In this document: piece by piece, positions 9,622-17,599 of the stretch
How positions within the stretch are numbered: position 1 is the stretch's first letter
How the letters are laid out: the number at the start of each line of letters is the position of its first letter
DNA from: Acidobacteriota bacterium
GTDB lineage: Bacteria > Acidobacteriota > Terriglobia > Bryobacterales > Bryobacteraceae
Direction: 5' to 3'
DNA: 64,000 nt
Assembly: GCA_025350695.1 (NCBI GenBank)
Contig: JANXXI010000386.1
Location: 1-64,000 of the forward strand
Position numbers and translations under genes: made by a program
Notes under the pieces: model-generated
Seen by the model: only the letters and a program-made list of their open reading frames with translations
What the model was told of the DNA's origin: nothing
Database searches by the model: none

Positions 9622-10691
9622 TTTTCGAGTTCCTCTTGGATTTTGGCGAGTTGGACCAGCAATTGGGCCAGCCTCTTACGATATTCGTCAACGGGGGTCG
9701 CTGCTTTTTCGTATTTCAGCTTGTCGATCTGGCCTTCAAATTCTTGCTTCTGCTCTACTAGTTTCTGTTTTTCAGCCGAGAATTTTTGGACGTTGCCAAG
9801 AGACATCAACGGGAAGCGGGCGGCGGCAAGGCCCTTGCCGTTTTCGGCGGAAGGGGCGCGGACGGCTTCGCCTTTACCGGTGTCTTCCATCACGGCGTGC
9901 TCGGTGGCCAGCCGCTTTTGTGTTTCGAAGAACTTCACGGTTTTCTGGTCGGCGTATTTAAAAGCCTCGAGGGCGCTGAGAGTTTCGTTCTTGTCGGTGT
10001 CTGCGCCCGGGTCGCGGAAGGCTTCCACAAAGTAGCGGGCAAACAGCGTGGCGTTCTTTTCGGTACCGTTACGCGTGGCGGCGATGATGGTGCGATTGGC
10101 CTTCTGCAGCGCACTGATTGAGGCGCCCGCGGCGGAGGTCGTGTTTACGACCAGTTGCCGCGTGGCTGGAATCTTATCGAGCCAGCCGGCGAGTTCCGTG
10201 GCGGAAAGGTCGGGGCCGGGGATGTTGAACTTGTATTCACTATTGTCAAACGTGCCGTGGCCGATTAGGATGACGGCGAAGTTGTCGTCGGGCTTTACCT
10301 TCGTTGTAAATTCGGCGAAGGCCTTGCGCAGCGTTTCTTTGGTGGCTTGCTTGCCGGAGTAGGTGTTGACTTGGGCTCCGGGGATGGCGCGCAGGGATTT
10401 GTCTAGGTCGGTGGCCCAACCGGCGAAGCGGACTTCGTATTCGGGTTCTCCGCCTAGGCCGGCGATGGTGACGTACCAGGTGTCGGCTTGGGCGGCTGTG
10501 AGGCTGAAGAGAGCTAGAATTGTTAAAGTTCCGAGAGTTTTTGCGAGACCTGAGCAGGCTGACCAGGGGGTCAGCCGCAGACCAGGGGGTCCGCCCCACT
10601 TCTGCATTTGCACACTTAGAGATTCTTGCTTTGAATTTAGAGATTTCTGCTTTGAAAGATTCTTCTGTTTTGATGGATTCAACAGGTTCAT
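9618..10691 (-). CDS. Secreted caspase-fold (C13-like) protein, catalytic Cys missing
   Basis: I prefer the ATG at 10691 over the track start at 10856: it overlaps the upstream stop as ATGA, and the longer version lies wholly in the upstream gene. This gives 357 aa. A signal-like segment (~50-69, ending AQA) is preceded by an odd polar leader. The body resembles peptidase C13/caspase folds: GHG at 144-146, then a strand ending NTTSAAG at ~183-189 where a Cys would be expected, then ATRNGTEKN and DTDKNETLS. No Cys lies near the expected position, so it is probably catalytically dead or uses another residue. The C-terminus (~310-357) is coiled coil. Confidence 0.72.
   Translation of the reverse strand: MNLLNPSKQKNLSKQKSLNSKQESLSVQMQKWGGPPGLRLTPWSACSGLAKTLGTLTILALFSLTAAQADTWYVTIAGLGGEPEYEVRFAGWATDLDKSLRAIPGAQVNTYSGKQATKETLRKAFAEFTTKVKPDDNFAVILIGHGTFDNSEYKFNIPGPDLSATELAGWLDKIPATRQLVVNTTSAAGASISALQKANRTIIAATRNGTEKNATLFARYFVEAFRDPGADTDKNETLSALEAFKYADQKTVKFFETQKRLATEHAVMEDTGKGEAVRAPSAENGKGLAAARFPLMSLGNVQKFSAEKQKLVEQKQEFEGQIDKLKYEKAATPVDEYRKRLAQLLVQLAKIQEELEK
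10560..10600. repeat. Short direct repeat GACCAGGGGGTC x2 inside a coding N-terminus
   Basis: The plus strand reads GACCAGGGGGTC twice with a short spacer. It encodes the unusual GPPGLRLTPWSA stretch before the signal peptide of the caspase-like protein. Next to it AAGATTCT-like and TTTGAA-like motifs recur, giving the NLSKQKSLNSKQ leader. It looks like intergenic repeat sequence captured in frame. Confidence 0.6.
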
Positions 10692-12934
10692 ACGGCTCCC
10701 CATTTCCGGCGCAATAGCCATTCCGTGGCTCGTAATGCCAGAAGCATCAAGAAAAAGATCGGCATGTTCCATAAATCGTAAGTCTCGCGCGTTGTGATGC
10801 CGGCTTCCGAGAAAGTGATTTCGGTGGGGATCTTGCCGGCCATATCCGGCTTCCAATATCTCCCTCCCGTTTCTTCAGAGAGTTTTTCGAGCAGTTCTTT
10901 GTTCTGCTCGGAGTAGAAATTTTCGGTGACTCCGTCCTCGCGGCGGAACAGAAGCGAATCCGCTCCTACTTTTTGTCCGTTGCGAGTGGCTTCAATTTCA
11001 GCCACGTAATCGCCGGCAACAGGGGCGTTCCATTGCGCGGTGTAGACGCCGGGTGTAACGGGGTCGGGAGCAAGCTTGATTTGCGCGGCTACACTTTGCG
11101 GTCCTAGAATGCGGGCGGTGACATCGGCGTCAGCTACAGCGAGGTAGTTTTTCTCGCGGACTTCAACGCGAATCGGCAGCTTACCATCGTCGGAAAGCAG
11201 CGGATTGGGAGTTGAGGCGATGACCTGGCCCTGGGTTGCGGAACTGAGCCAGCGAAGCAACTGCTGCCAGAACATTTCATGGGTCATGTCTTCCTTGGGC
11301 TGAGTCATCTGCCAGCGCCAGCTACCTGAAGTAGCGAACACGCCGACTCGGCCGCGCCCGTAGTTTTGAATCGCCAGTAGAGGAAAGACGCCTTTCGGCG
11401 TGGACATTTCGGCCAACACCACGGCGCCAGGCTTTGCCCTGCCCACGGCCTGGTAATCGGCAAGTTTTGGCATGGTCTTCCAGCGTTCCAAATTCTTATC
11501 AGGATCCTCCACCAACCGAAGGATCATGCTTTCCTTGCCGGATGGCGTGACTATCGGGATAGCCAGTTCCCGTTCGAAGGTTCCCTTGGCGCTAGGAAGA
11601 GCGACGGGAAGCATGTCGATGAGGCCAGTTTTGTCATAGCCGCCGTCAGAGAGCGACGCGCGCCCGCCCAGGAACAGAACGCCGCCGCCGCGCCGATCGG
11701 CAAACTGCTTGATCATCTCCTGTTGCGTCAAACTGAAGTAACCGGAATCGACACTGCCTATAATCAGACCGTCGTATTGAAACAACTCTTCCGGGGTGAG
11801 AGGAAATCCATTTTCCAATTCCTTGGGACTGGATGCGCCTTGACGCAAAATCTTGTTCTGTGTGACGCGCAACATGGAAACCAGTTGAATGCTGCGATCA
11901 TCCTCAACGCCTCGGCGGATGAACTTGAACTCCCAGCGTGGTTCGCCTTCGATGTAAAGGATGCGGGGTTTGCGGCCTTCAACCACCACGAAACGGCTCA
12001 TGGAATTGTTGGATTGATTTTCTTCACCGTCCATCAATTTCAGGGAAACGGCAAGGCGGCGAGCGCCGGCAAGGCCCGCACTAAACATTAGCGATTCCGT
12101 TTGCTCTTCGCCGTCTTTGGCCAACGTCACATCTTTGGCCGCCAGGGTTTTCGCGCCATCCTTGATTTCGATTCGCGACTTTTGACCAGCGTATCCGCGA
12201 TTGCGGAAACGAACTGCCGCGCTGAGGCGGGCGTCGGACAGGGCGCGAATCGGCACGTCGACATTGCGAATTTCCAAGTCCTTAGTGAGTTGTTCCTTGC
12301 CGAAGCCGATGGTGTGAACGGGAATGCGCTGGCTGCGAATGTCGGTAATGGTTTGGCGATCAATGCCACCGGCGCTATCAGCCCCGTCGCTAAGCAGCAA
12401 CACTGCTCCAACGGGCAAGCCGGAAGATTCGGCCGTGAGTTGTTTCAGGCCATCGCCGAGTTTACTCACCGTGGCGTTACCGGTTAGCGCATCTGTATTG
12501 GCAATGCGGTGGAGCCCCTGATCAATGCTGTAGAGACGAACCTGGAAGCGCTTTTCAAGATCCTTGAGCAGCGCCGAATCGAGAATTTTCCTGGCGGCAT
12601 CAAGGCGCGTTCCGTCGGAATCATTACGCTTCATGCTGCTGGAATTGTCGACTACGACGGCAACGATATTTTGTTGGGGCTTCAAGGCTGAGACGCTGAG
12701 CGCTGGTTGCCAAAGCATTAGTAACAGCAAACAGACGACGGTGGCTTGCAGGGCGGTAAGTATCGCCGAACGCAGATTGTTCCAGACCGGCTTACTACGC
12801 CACATGACTAGTGACAAAGCAGCAATGGCGGCGACCGTCAACAGGATCAAAAGCCACTCCGGCCAGCCGGAGAGCAGCACCAATTTGCCCTTGGAGTAAA
12901 CCGTCGACGGATATTTGAAGAAGAATTCGAACAT
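10688..12934 (-). CDS. Membrane vWA protein with amidotransferase-like domain
   Basis: 748 aa. TM helices at ~25-45 and ~58-78 precede a vWA domain with DNSSS at 96-100. A CARDB-like beta domain follows (~215-325), then a Rossmann/glutamine-amidotransferase-like domain from ~335 (ILYIEGEPRWEF, GGGVLFLGGR), an Ig-like part and a terminal TM helix. This is the second membrane vWA protein of the operon; it is larger than the BatA-like one and lacks the BatA N-terminus. It starts 1 bp after the DUF4159 gene and overlaps the caspase-like gene by ATGA. Confidence 0.88.
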   Translation of the reverse strand: MFEFFFKYPSTVYSKGKLVLLSGWPEWLLILLTVAAIAALSLVMWRSKPVWNNLRSAILTALQATVVCLLLLMLWQPALSVSALKPQQNIVAVVVDNSSSMKRNDSDGTRLDAARKILDSALLKDLEKRFQVRLYSIDQGLHRIANTDALTGNATVSKLGDGLKQLTAESSGLPVGAVLLLSDGADSAGGIDRQTITDIRSQRIPVHTIGFGKEQLTKDLEIRNVDVPIRALSDARLSAAVRFRNRGYAGQKSRIEIKDGAKTLAAKDVTLAKDGEEQTESLMFSAGLAGARRLAVSLKLMDGEENQSNNSMSRFVVVEGRKPRILYIEGEPRWEFKFIRRGVEDDRSIQLVSMLRVTQNKILRQGASSPKELENGFPLTPEELFQYDGLIIGSVDSGYFSLTQQEMIKQFADRRGGGVLFLGGRASLSDGGYDKTGLIDMLPVALPSAKGTFERELAIPIVTPSGKESMILRLVEDPDKNLERWKTMPKLADYQAVGRAKPGAVVLAEMSTPKGVFPLLAIQNYGRGRVGVFATSGSWRWQMTQPKEDMTHEMFWQQLLRWLSSATQGQVIASTPNPLLSDDGKLPIRVEVREKNYLAVADADVTARILGPQSVAAQIKLAPDPVTPGVYTAQWNAPVAGDYVAEIEATRNGQKVGADSLLFRREDGVTENFYSEQNKELLEKLSEETGGRYWKPDMAGKIPTEITFSEAGITTRETYDLWNMPIFFLMLLALRATEWLLRRKWGAV

Positions 12935-12935
12935 G

Positions 12936-13745
12936 CTAATGGCTCATGGCGTACATGATGTAATTGATGCCTATTCGGTAGGCCAAGCCGGTGAATTTTT
13001 CGGGATAGTAGGGGCTATCGGCATGCTCCCAGGCGTCGCCGAGGTCCATGTTGTGGCAGATGGCTACCATGAGTCGGCCCTTGTTGTCATAGATGCCTTT
13101 CCATTCCGCTTCATAGCCGTCGTACTCGTAGGTTTTGTTGAACGGATAGTTGACCGTGCCAGGGACTTGGAATCGATCATCAAGATCGTAGAGAACGTGA
13201 AAGATTTGATCGTTGTTAGGGATGTCCACAACGGGGCGATCCGGGAAGACGCGGCTCATGGAGGCCATCATGACGTCCCATTCGTAGGTGCCGTGGAAAT
13301 CGTCAGTCATCAAGAAGCCGCCGCGGAGCAGGTACTCGCGGAGTTTGGCGCATTGAGCGTCGGGCAGGTCCCAGTGGCCGGATTCGACCGCATAGATCCA
13401 AGGCCAATTAAAGATGTCATCGGATTCGAGATTCACAACTTGCTCGACGGAGCGAACATGAAGTCGAGTGAGGCGGCGAACACCAGAGGCGAATTGACGG
13501 TCGGCCTTGGGATAATCAATTGTCCAGTGGCCGCGGGCCATCCACGCCCGGTTATTGGACTGCAGAGACGGATACTGCAAGCGGGCGAAGGCCCACTCTG
13601 TCTTTTCGTTGGCGTCCGGTGGGGTGACGAGTGGGGCATTGTCGTCAAAGGGGTAGTCGTTCACGCTCAAACTTCGGCGTTGAGCCAAAGCGGCGGCGAC
13701 AAACGAGATGACCAGCGCCGAAACAGCAAGTCTCCGACGAATCAC
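12936..13745 (-). CDS. DUF4159 domain protein, first gene of the MoxR/vWA operon
   Basis: 269 aa from a GTG start with a strong Shine-Dalgarno (GGAGGG) about 4 bases upstream. A signal peptide (~1-21, ending ALA) precedes a DUF4159 domain: EWAFARLQYP, LREYLLRGGFLMTDDFHG and a C-terminal FTGLAYRIGINYIMYAM. DUF4159 is related to the amidotransferase-like domains of the two vWA proteins downstream. No gene precedes it closely, so the operon promoter should lie in 13746-14087. Confidence 0.88.
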   Translation of the reverse strand: MIRRRLAVSALVISFVAAALAQRRSLSVNDYPFDDNAPLVTPPDANEKTEWAFARLQYPSLQSNNRAWMARGHWTIDYPKADRQFASGVRRLTRLHVRSVEQVVNLESDDIFNWPWIYAVESGHWDLPDAQCAKLREYLLRGGFLMTDDFHGTYEWDVMMASMSRVFPDRPVVDIPNNDQIFHVLYDLDDRFQVPGTVNYPFNKTYEYDGYEAEWKGIYDNKGRLMVAICHNMDLGDAWEHADSPYYPEKFTGLAYRIGINYIMYAMSH

Positions 13746-13791
13746 GCACCCTCCAATTTAATGCCAACTTCACGACAAGTGAAAGCAGTTA

Positions 13792-13844
13792 GGGGTACGA
13801 TCCCGGCGGTCATTGCATCGGCAATTTCCGCCGGACCGTACCCC
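13792..13844. repeat. Long imperfect hairpin
   Basis: The arms GGGGTACGATCCCGGCGG and CCGCCGGACCGTACCCC pair almost perfectly around a ~18-nt loop. No T-run follows on either strand, so it is not a classical terminator. It could be a REP-like element or a regulatory structure 5' of the operon. Confidence 0.75.
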
Positions 13845-13910
13845 AAAATTCATTCACTACCGCCCGGAGGCAATCTACTGAAACTTCTTTGCTACACAGC
13901 CTCTCGCAGA

Positions 13911-13943
13911 ATTCCGAATTCCGGCTCCCATACGGTCGCGCTC
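13911..13943 (+). repeat. Dispersed repeat, copy A
   Basis: ATTCCGAATT followed by CCGGCTCCC and ACGGTCGCG. The same ATTCCGAATT-plus-CTCCC-plus-CGGTCGCG order occurs in copy B at 25961-25995. Confidence 0.7.
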
Positions 13944-14023
13944 ATAAAACTCGGATATAAGATACTGACGCGGAACGTTTCAATTTCGCTTCACCGATAA
14001 CACGAAATTTATCACATTATTAG

Positions 14024-14044
14024 GGCGGTTAGGGAACGTCCCCG
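14024..14044 (-). repeat. Dispersed repeat, partial copy E
   Basis: On the minus strand it reads GGGGACGTTCCCTAACCGCC, close to copies C and D (GACGCTCCC, CGCTCCCTAACGG). It lies directly beside the hairpin at 14044-14076. Confidence 0.5.
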
Positions 14045-14076
14045 GCCAAGCTTTACGAAGCTTTACAAGTTTGGCC
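14044..14076 (-). terminator. Hairpin just past the isomerase-like gene
   Basis: GGCCAAGCTT pairs with AAGTTTGGCC (9 of 10), and the loop contains AAGCTTTAC twice. It sits 12 bp beyond the stop of the minus-strand isomerase-like gene. No T-run follows, so a terminator role is only suggested by position. Confidence 0.4.
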
Positions 14077-14087
14077 GAATCAGGGCC

Positions 14088-14948
14088 TTACATGGAAGCC
14101 AGGCCGCGAAGGTTCCAGCCACATATGGTGGAAGCTTCCATCTTGTTGCCGCCAGGCCCGGGCCAGTGGGTTTCAAGACTTAACCAACCGCGATACCCAT
14201 CATTCCAAAGTGCATCGATTTGACCTTTCCAGTCTACGTTTCGTGTGCCGAGGGGACCCCAAATGGGCTTGTGATCTTCCATGTGGCAATCTTTGGCGTG
14301 TACGTGGACGATGCGGTCCTTGGGCAATAGGCTGTAGCCGCCCGGGAAGGGGCTTTCGCCAGAACAAAGTGCGTTTGCTGGATCCCATACCAGTTTCACG
14401 AACGGGTGCTGAACCATGGAGAGCATTTTGGCGCTATGGGCGGCGGTGGCTACGTTGCAGGCGTGCTCGTTTTCCAGTCCGACGGTTAGGCCGCGGGGAG
14501 CAGCTTTATCACCGAGAGAGTGCAGGGCCGAGGCCACAGCGTCGTAAGTTTTTTCGGGCTCCACGGTGCGCCAATAACTGAAGACGCGGACGATTTTGGC
14601 TCCGAAAAACTCGGCGACTTTGAAGGCGTGGTCGGTGAGACGGGGTTGATCCTCAAAGGTGTGCTTGGCGGCGAAAACGTCTTGCTGAAAGCGGCCGTCG
14701 ATTTCCGGGGCGTTGGGGAGAACGCATTTCAGCAGCGGCGAGGCGATGGAGATTACTTCCATTTCGTGCTCGGCGAGAAGCGCTTTGGCCTTGGACAATT
14801 CGTCGTCTGAGAGGTCCATGATGTTCTTGCCCCACAACACTCGCAATTCGGCGCCCGTCATGCCGGTGGCGGTCATGGCGCTGAGGGCAAGAGCAAGGTC
14901 GGGGGAATATTCGTCGGTGATGGCTGCGATGCGGAGTTTGGGTTGCAT
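14088..14948 (-). CDS. Sugar phosphate isomerase/epimerase family TIM-barrel protein
   Basis: 286 aa, cytosolic, no signal peptide. The pattern is that of the xylose isomerase-like/AP-endonuclease-2 TIM barrel: ITDEYSP near the start, a metal-binding VGLENEH, LVWDPANA, VHVHAKD and a C-terminal WLSLETHW. The acidic and His residues that bind a divalent metal are present. The substrate cannot be named from sequence. No Shine-Dalgarno is obvious, and a TATAAT-like box (14958-14963, minus strand) lies about 10 bases upstream, so the mRNA may be nearly leaderless. It stands alone. Confidence 0.85.
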   Translation of the reverse strand: MQPKLRIAAITDEYSPDLALALSAMTATGMTGAELRVLWGKNIMDLSDDELSKAKALLAEHEMEVISIASPLLKCVLPNAPEIDGRFQQDVFAAKHTFEDQPRLTDHAFKVAEFFGAKIVRVFSYWRTVEPEKTYDAVASALHSLGDKAAPRGLTVGLENEHACNVATAAHSAKMLSMVQHPFVKLVWDPANALCSGESPFPGGYSLLPKDRIVHVHAKDCHMEDHKPIWGPLGTRNVDWKGQIDALWNDGYRGWLSLETHWPGPGGNKMEASTICGWNLRGLASM

Positions 14949-15252
14949 GAATTTTTAATTATATCAACTCAAAATCGGGCGTTGGGCACTAACGTTCTGT
15001 CCCCATGAGGTAGGGCTCCCAATTATCATTCGGTGTAACTAAAACTAGGCGATAACACAGTTGGATTCCTCTAGTAGACAATCGTTTCAAAAGAATAAAA
15101 GAATTTACGGATTGCCTTTCTTTTTGATCCGCAGGAATTTATTTGCTATCCAGTCTAATCCAATAAGCGTTCGTTTACCGTAGTGCCAAGTAAGTGATGT
15201 TAGTTCTGAAACTAACTTTGCAAACAACTGAACGAAGTAAGAGAGGAAAACA
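14949..15252. other. Divergent intergenic region
   Basis: 304 bp between the isomerase-like gene and the TIGR03437-type gene. It is AT-richer than its surroundings and contains one clean dyad (15199-15216) just before the plus-strand gene. Nothing else was recognised. Confidence 0.6.
15199..15216. promoter_or_regulatory. Perfect dyad GTTAGTT-CTGA-AACTAAC
   Basis: Seven-base arms with a 4-base spacer, 37 bp upstream of the GTG of the next gene. It could be an operator or a 5'-UTR hairpin. No other copy was noticed. Confidence 0.4.
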
Positions 15253-15903
15253 GTGAAAAGGACTAATCGAATGCCAAGTATGCGGCCGCACATAATTTTT
15301 ACGTGCCTGCTTAGCGCAGGCACGCTGACTTTCGGCCAAGCCCCGACAGTGACCAACGCTTCAGGGGCAAACTCAAGACTTGTAGTGTCGCCCGATTCCA
15401 TCGTCTCCGCTTGGGGGACCGGCCTTTCCACGCAAACGGTGGCCGCCAACATTACCGGGACGGGTTCTTCGACGCTACCAAACACGCTTGGAGGCCTGCA
15501 GCTAAGCCTCAAAGACAGCGCCAACGCCACGTTCCAACCGGCTCTTTACATGGTGTCTCCAACCCAGATTAATTATGTTCTTCCGGCAAACACCGCGCTT
15601 GGGACTGCGGTGCTAAGCGTTTCCACTTCCGCCGGATTGACTGGACCTGTTTATGTTTCGAACGTTGCCCCGGCCATTTTTACAGTAAATGGAACCATGG
15701 CCACTATCCCCGCAGCGCAGCTGGTCAGATTCAATTCGGGTGCAGTCACGGCGGTAGATCTTGTTTATCAGCTCAATTCCGGTGATGTAGTGGCCAGGCA
15801 GCTGAATGTTTCCGGATCGTCCGGTGACAGCTTTTATCTAATGGTTTTTAAGTTGGGGGAGGGGGCGAACAGACATCTGTTCGCCCCTGAATTTGTCTTG
15901 TAG
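15253..15903 (+). CDS. Secreted TIGR03437-type protein, truncated C-terminus
   Basis: 216 aa from a GTG preceded by AGAGAGG. The signal peptide ends near FGQA (~28). The rest is the Solibacter-type TIGR03437 domain: VVSPDSIVSAWGTGLS, PTQINYVLPANTALG and VSNVAPAIFTVNG. Family members usually continue after SFYLMVF with GTGIR and a second half. Here the frame runs instead into the hairpin at 15862-15887 and ends 16 bp after it (KLGEGANRHLFAPEFVL). The gene therefore looks cut short, and function is doubtful. Confidence 0.75.
   Translation: MKRTNRMPSMRPHIIFTCLLSAGTLTFGQAPTVTNASGANSRLVVSPDSIVSAWGTGLSTQTVAANITGTGSSTLPNTLGGLQLSLKDSANATFQPALYMVSPTQINYVLPANTALGTAVLSVSTSAGLTGPVYVSNVAPAIFTVNGTMATIPAAQLVRFNSGAVTAVDLVYQLNSGDVVARQLNVSGSSGDSFYLMVFKLGEGANRHLFAPEFVL
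15862..15887. repeat. Perfect 12-bp hairpin at a gene 3' end
   Basis: GGGGCGAACAGA-CA-TCTGTTCGCCCC, perfect arms with a 2-nt spacer. It lies inside the last codons of the truncated TIGR03437-type gene and before the convergent CRTAC1 gene. It could terminate transcription from both sides or be a REP-like insertion. Confidence 0.8.
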
Positions 15904-15982
15904 TTTCGAAGCTGTTTCCGGTTCCTGAGCCGTCGGGCCAGGGGCCCTCCGCCGACCTCGGCTCGGCCCAACTCATGATTGG

Positions 15983-17599
15983 TCAATTTTCTTTTATGCG
16001 GATCGTTTGCCTTGCTTTTACGTTTTCGAGGATTTGTCGGCCGCCGCTTGGCCATTCAATTTGAATGTGCTTAACAAGGGTATCTTGGCCAACGCCGAAC
16101 GTCAGGGCCAAATCGCTTTGGGAACAGTAACTGGAGCCGCTATGCACCATGCGCCACTGCTGGCCTGAGGCGGATTCAATTCTGACTACCGCGCCTATCG
16201 CGCTTCGATTTGATTTCGTCCCTTCGAGTTTTACTTGGAGCCAATTATTCTTATTGCCACTGTCGTTGCGATAAAGGTAAGCGGGTCCGTGGTTGGTTGA
16301 AATCAGGACATCGAGGTCGCCGTCGTGATCGAAGTCGGCGTAGGCTGCGCCCCGGGCAACTATCGGGCGTTGCAGGTCGGGGCCGGCGAGCTTTGAGACA
16401 TCGGTAAATTTACCCTTGCCCAGATTGCGAAAAAGTAGCGGGGCTTGCCGGAATTGCACCTTGGGTTGAACGCGGCCGATCTCTTCGTCGATGTGGCCGT
16501 TGGCCGTGAAGATGTCGAGCCAGCCATCGAGGTCGAAATCGAAGAAGAAGGCGCCGAAGGTTAAGCTAAGCAAACTGCCGCGTCCCACTGCTGAGCGCGG
16601 CGCCTCGTCTACAAACAGACCGTTCCCTTCGTTGTGATACAAGCCCAGCATCTGGTTGGAGAAATTTCCGATTAAGAGATGCGGGCGGCCGGTACGATCG
16701 TAGTCGCCAACATCAACTCCCATGGCGCCACGGGCCACACCATCCTCACCGAAAGCGATACCGGCGCTGAGGCCTTTTTCGGTGAACGTGCCGTTGTGGT
16801 TGTTGCGGTACAACTTGTTTGGTTGGGTGTCGTTGGCTACGAAGAGGTCGGGCCAGCCGTCGGCGTCGAAATCGAGCACGGCGGCGGCGAGTGATTTGCT
16901 GGATTTATCGGCTAAACCAGAAGCCTCGCTTACGTCGGCAAACTTTCCGTTCCCAAGATTGTGATAGAGCTTCGACGGCAAACCTTTATACGATTCCGGA
17001 GTGCAGTAGGATTTCGTGCTGCCGTCAAGCGAACACCAAAGATCTCCCTTCGCGGTCCATTGCACGTAGTTGGCTACGAACAAGTCCACTTTGCCATCGC
17101 GATCATAATCGAAAAACACAGCGCTGGCGGGGAAGCCTGCGTTGCGGATTCCGGCGGCGGCTGTAACGTCGCGAAATTTTCCGTTGCCTTCGTTGTGGAA
17201 GAGACGGTCTCCTTCGAGGGCGGTGATGTATAGGTCTTCTCGACCGTCGTTGTCGTAGTCGGCCGAAGCTACGCCCATGCCGAATATTTCTACGTCCAGG
17301 CCACTGCCGGCAGTTGTGTTGGTGAAGGTTCCGTTGCCGTTGTTGTGGTACAGCGCCCCGATTGATTTGCGGCCCTTGGGGATCCAGTCTTTGGAGTTGA
17401 CTAGAAAAATGTCGGGCCAGCCATCGCCGTCGTAATCGAAGAAGATGCAACCTGAGCCCATGGTTTCCGGGAGCCAGCGCTTCCCTGCCCTGCCACTGTT
17501 GTGTGTGAACTGAATGCCGGCGGCTTTGGTGACGTCGGTGAACTGCACCTGCGCGAGGCTGATGGAAGCGGATAGAAGGATTAAGATTGCCCGCTTCAT
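15983..17599 (-). CDS. CRTAC1 family protein (FG-GAP repeats, ASPIC/UnbV)
   Basis: 538 aa with a signal peptide (~1-16, ending SLA). Several FG-GAP/VCBS blades carry the Ca-binding pattern D-x-D-x-D (FFDYDGDGWPDIFL, DYDRDGKVDLFVANY, DFDADGWPDLFVAND). The ASPIC/UnbV domain closes the protein (AIGAVVRIESASG, IQIEWPSGGRQILENV). It is a predicted secreted or periplasmic beta-propeller of unknown activity. It overlaps the cytochrome gene by ATGA and is the last gene of a three-gene operon. Confidence 0.9.
   Translation of the reverse strand: MKRAILILLSASISLAQVQFTDVTKAAGIQFTHNSGRAGKRWLPETMGSGCIFFDYDGDGWPDIFLVNSKDWIPKGRKSIGALYHNNGNGTFTNTTAGSGLDVEIFGMGVASADYDNDGREDLYITALEGDRLFHNEGNGKFRDVTAAAGIRNAGFPASAVFFDYDRDGKVDLFVANYVQWTAKGDLWCSLDGSTKSYCTPESYKGLPSKLYHNLGNGKFADVSEASGLADKSSKSLAAAVLDFDADGWPDLFVANDTQPNKLYRNNHNGTFTEKGLSAGIAFGEDGVARGAMGVDVGDYDRTGRPHLLIGNFSNQMLGLYHNEGNGLFVDEAPRSAVGRGSLLSLTFGAFFFDFDLDGWLDIFTANGHIDEEIGRVQPKVQFRQAPLLFRNLGKGKFTDVSKLAGPDLQRPIVARGAAYADFDHDGDLDVLISTNHGPAYLYRNDSGNKNNWLQVKLEGTKSNRSAIGAVVRIESASGQQWRMVHSGSSYCSQSDLALTFGVGQDTLVKHIQIEWPSGGRQILENVKARQTIRIKEN

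Larger units (their letters stand above)
13746..14087. other. Intergenic region upstream of the MoxR/vWA operon
   Basis: 342 bp without a gene. It holds a long hairpin (13792-13844), two copies of the dispersed CTCCC/GGTCGCGG-type repeat (13911-13943 and 14024-14044) and a second hairpin (14044-14076). No convincing sigma-70 promoter stood out by eye, although the operon must be transcribed from here or further upstream. Confidence 0.7.

Noticed and set aside
10692-10856. N-terminal extension of the caspase-like ORF to 10856
   Set aside because: It lies wholly in the vWA gene; the ATG at 10691 with ATGA overlap matches the operon style.
15105-15530. 141-aa minus-strand ORF
   Set aside because: Antisense to the TIGR03437-type gene, which has a signal peptide and domain motifs.
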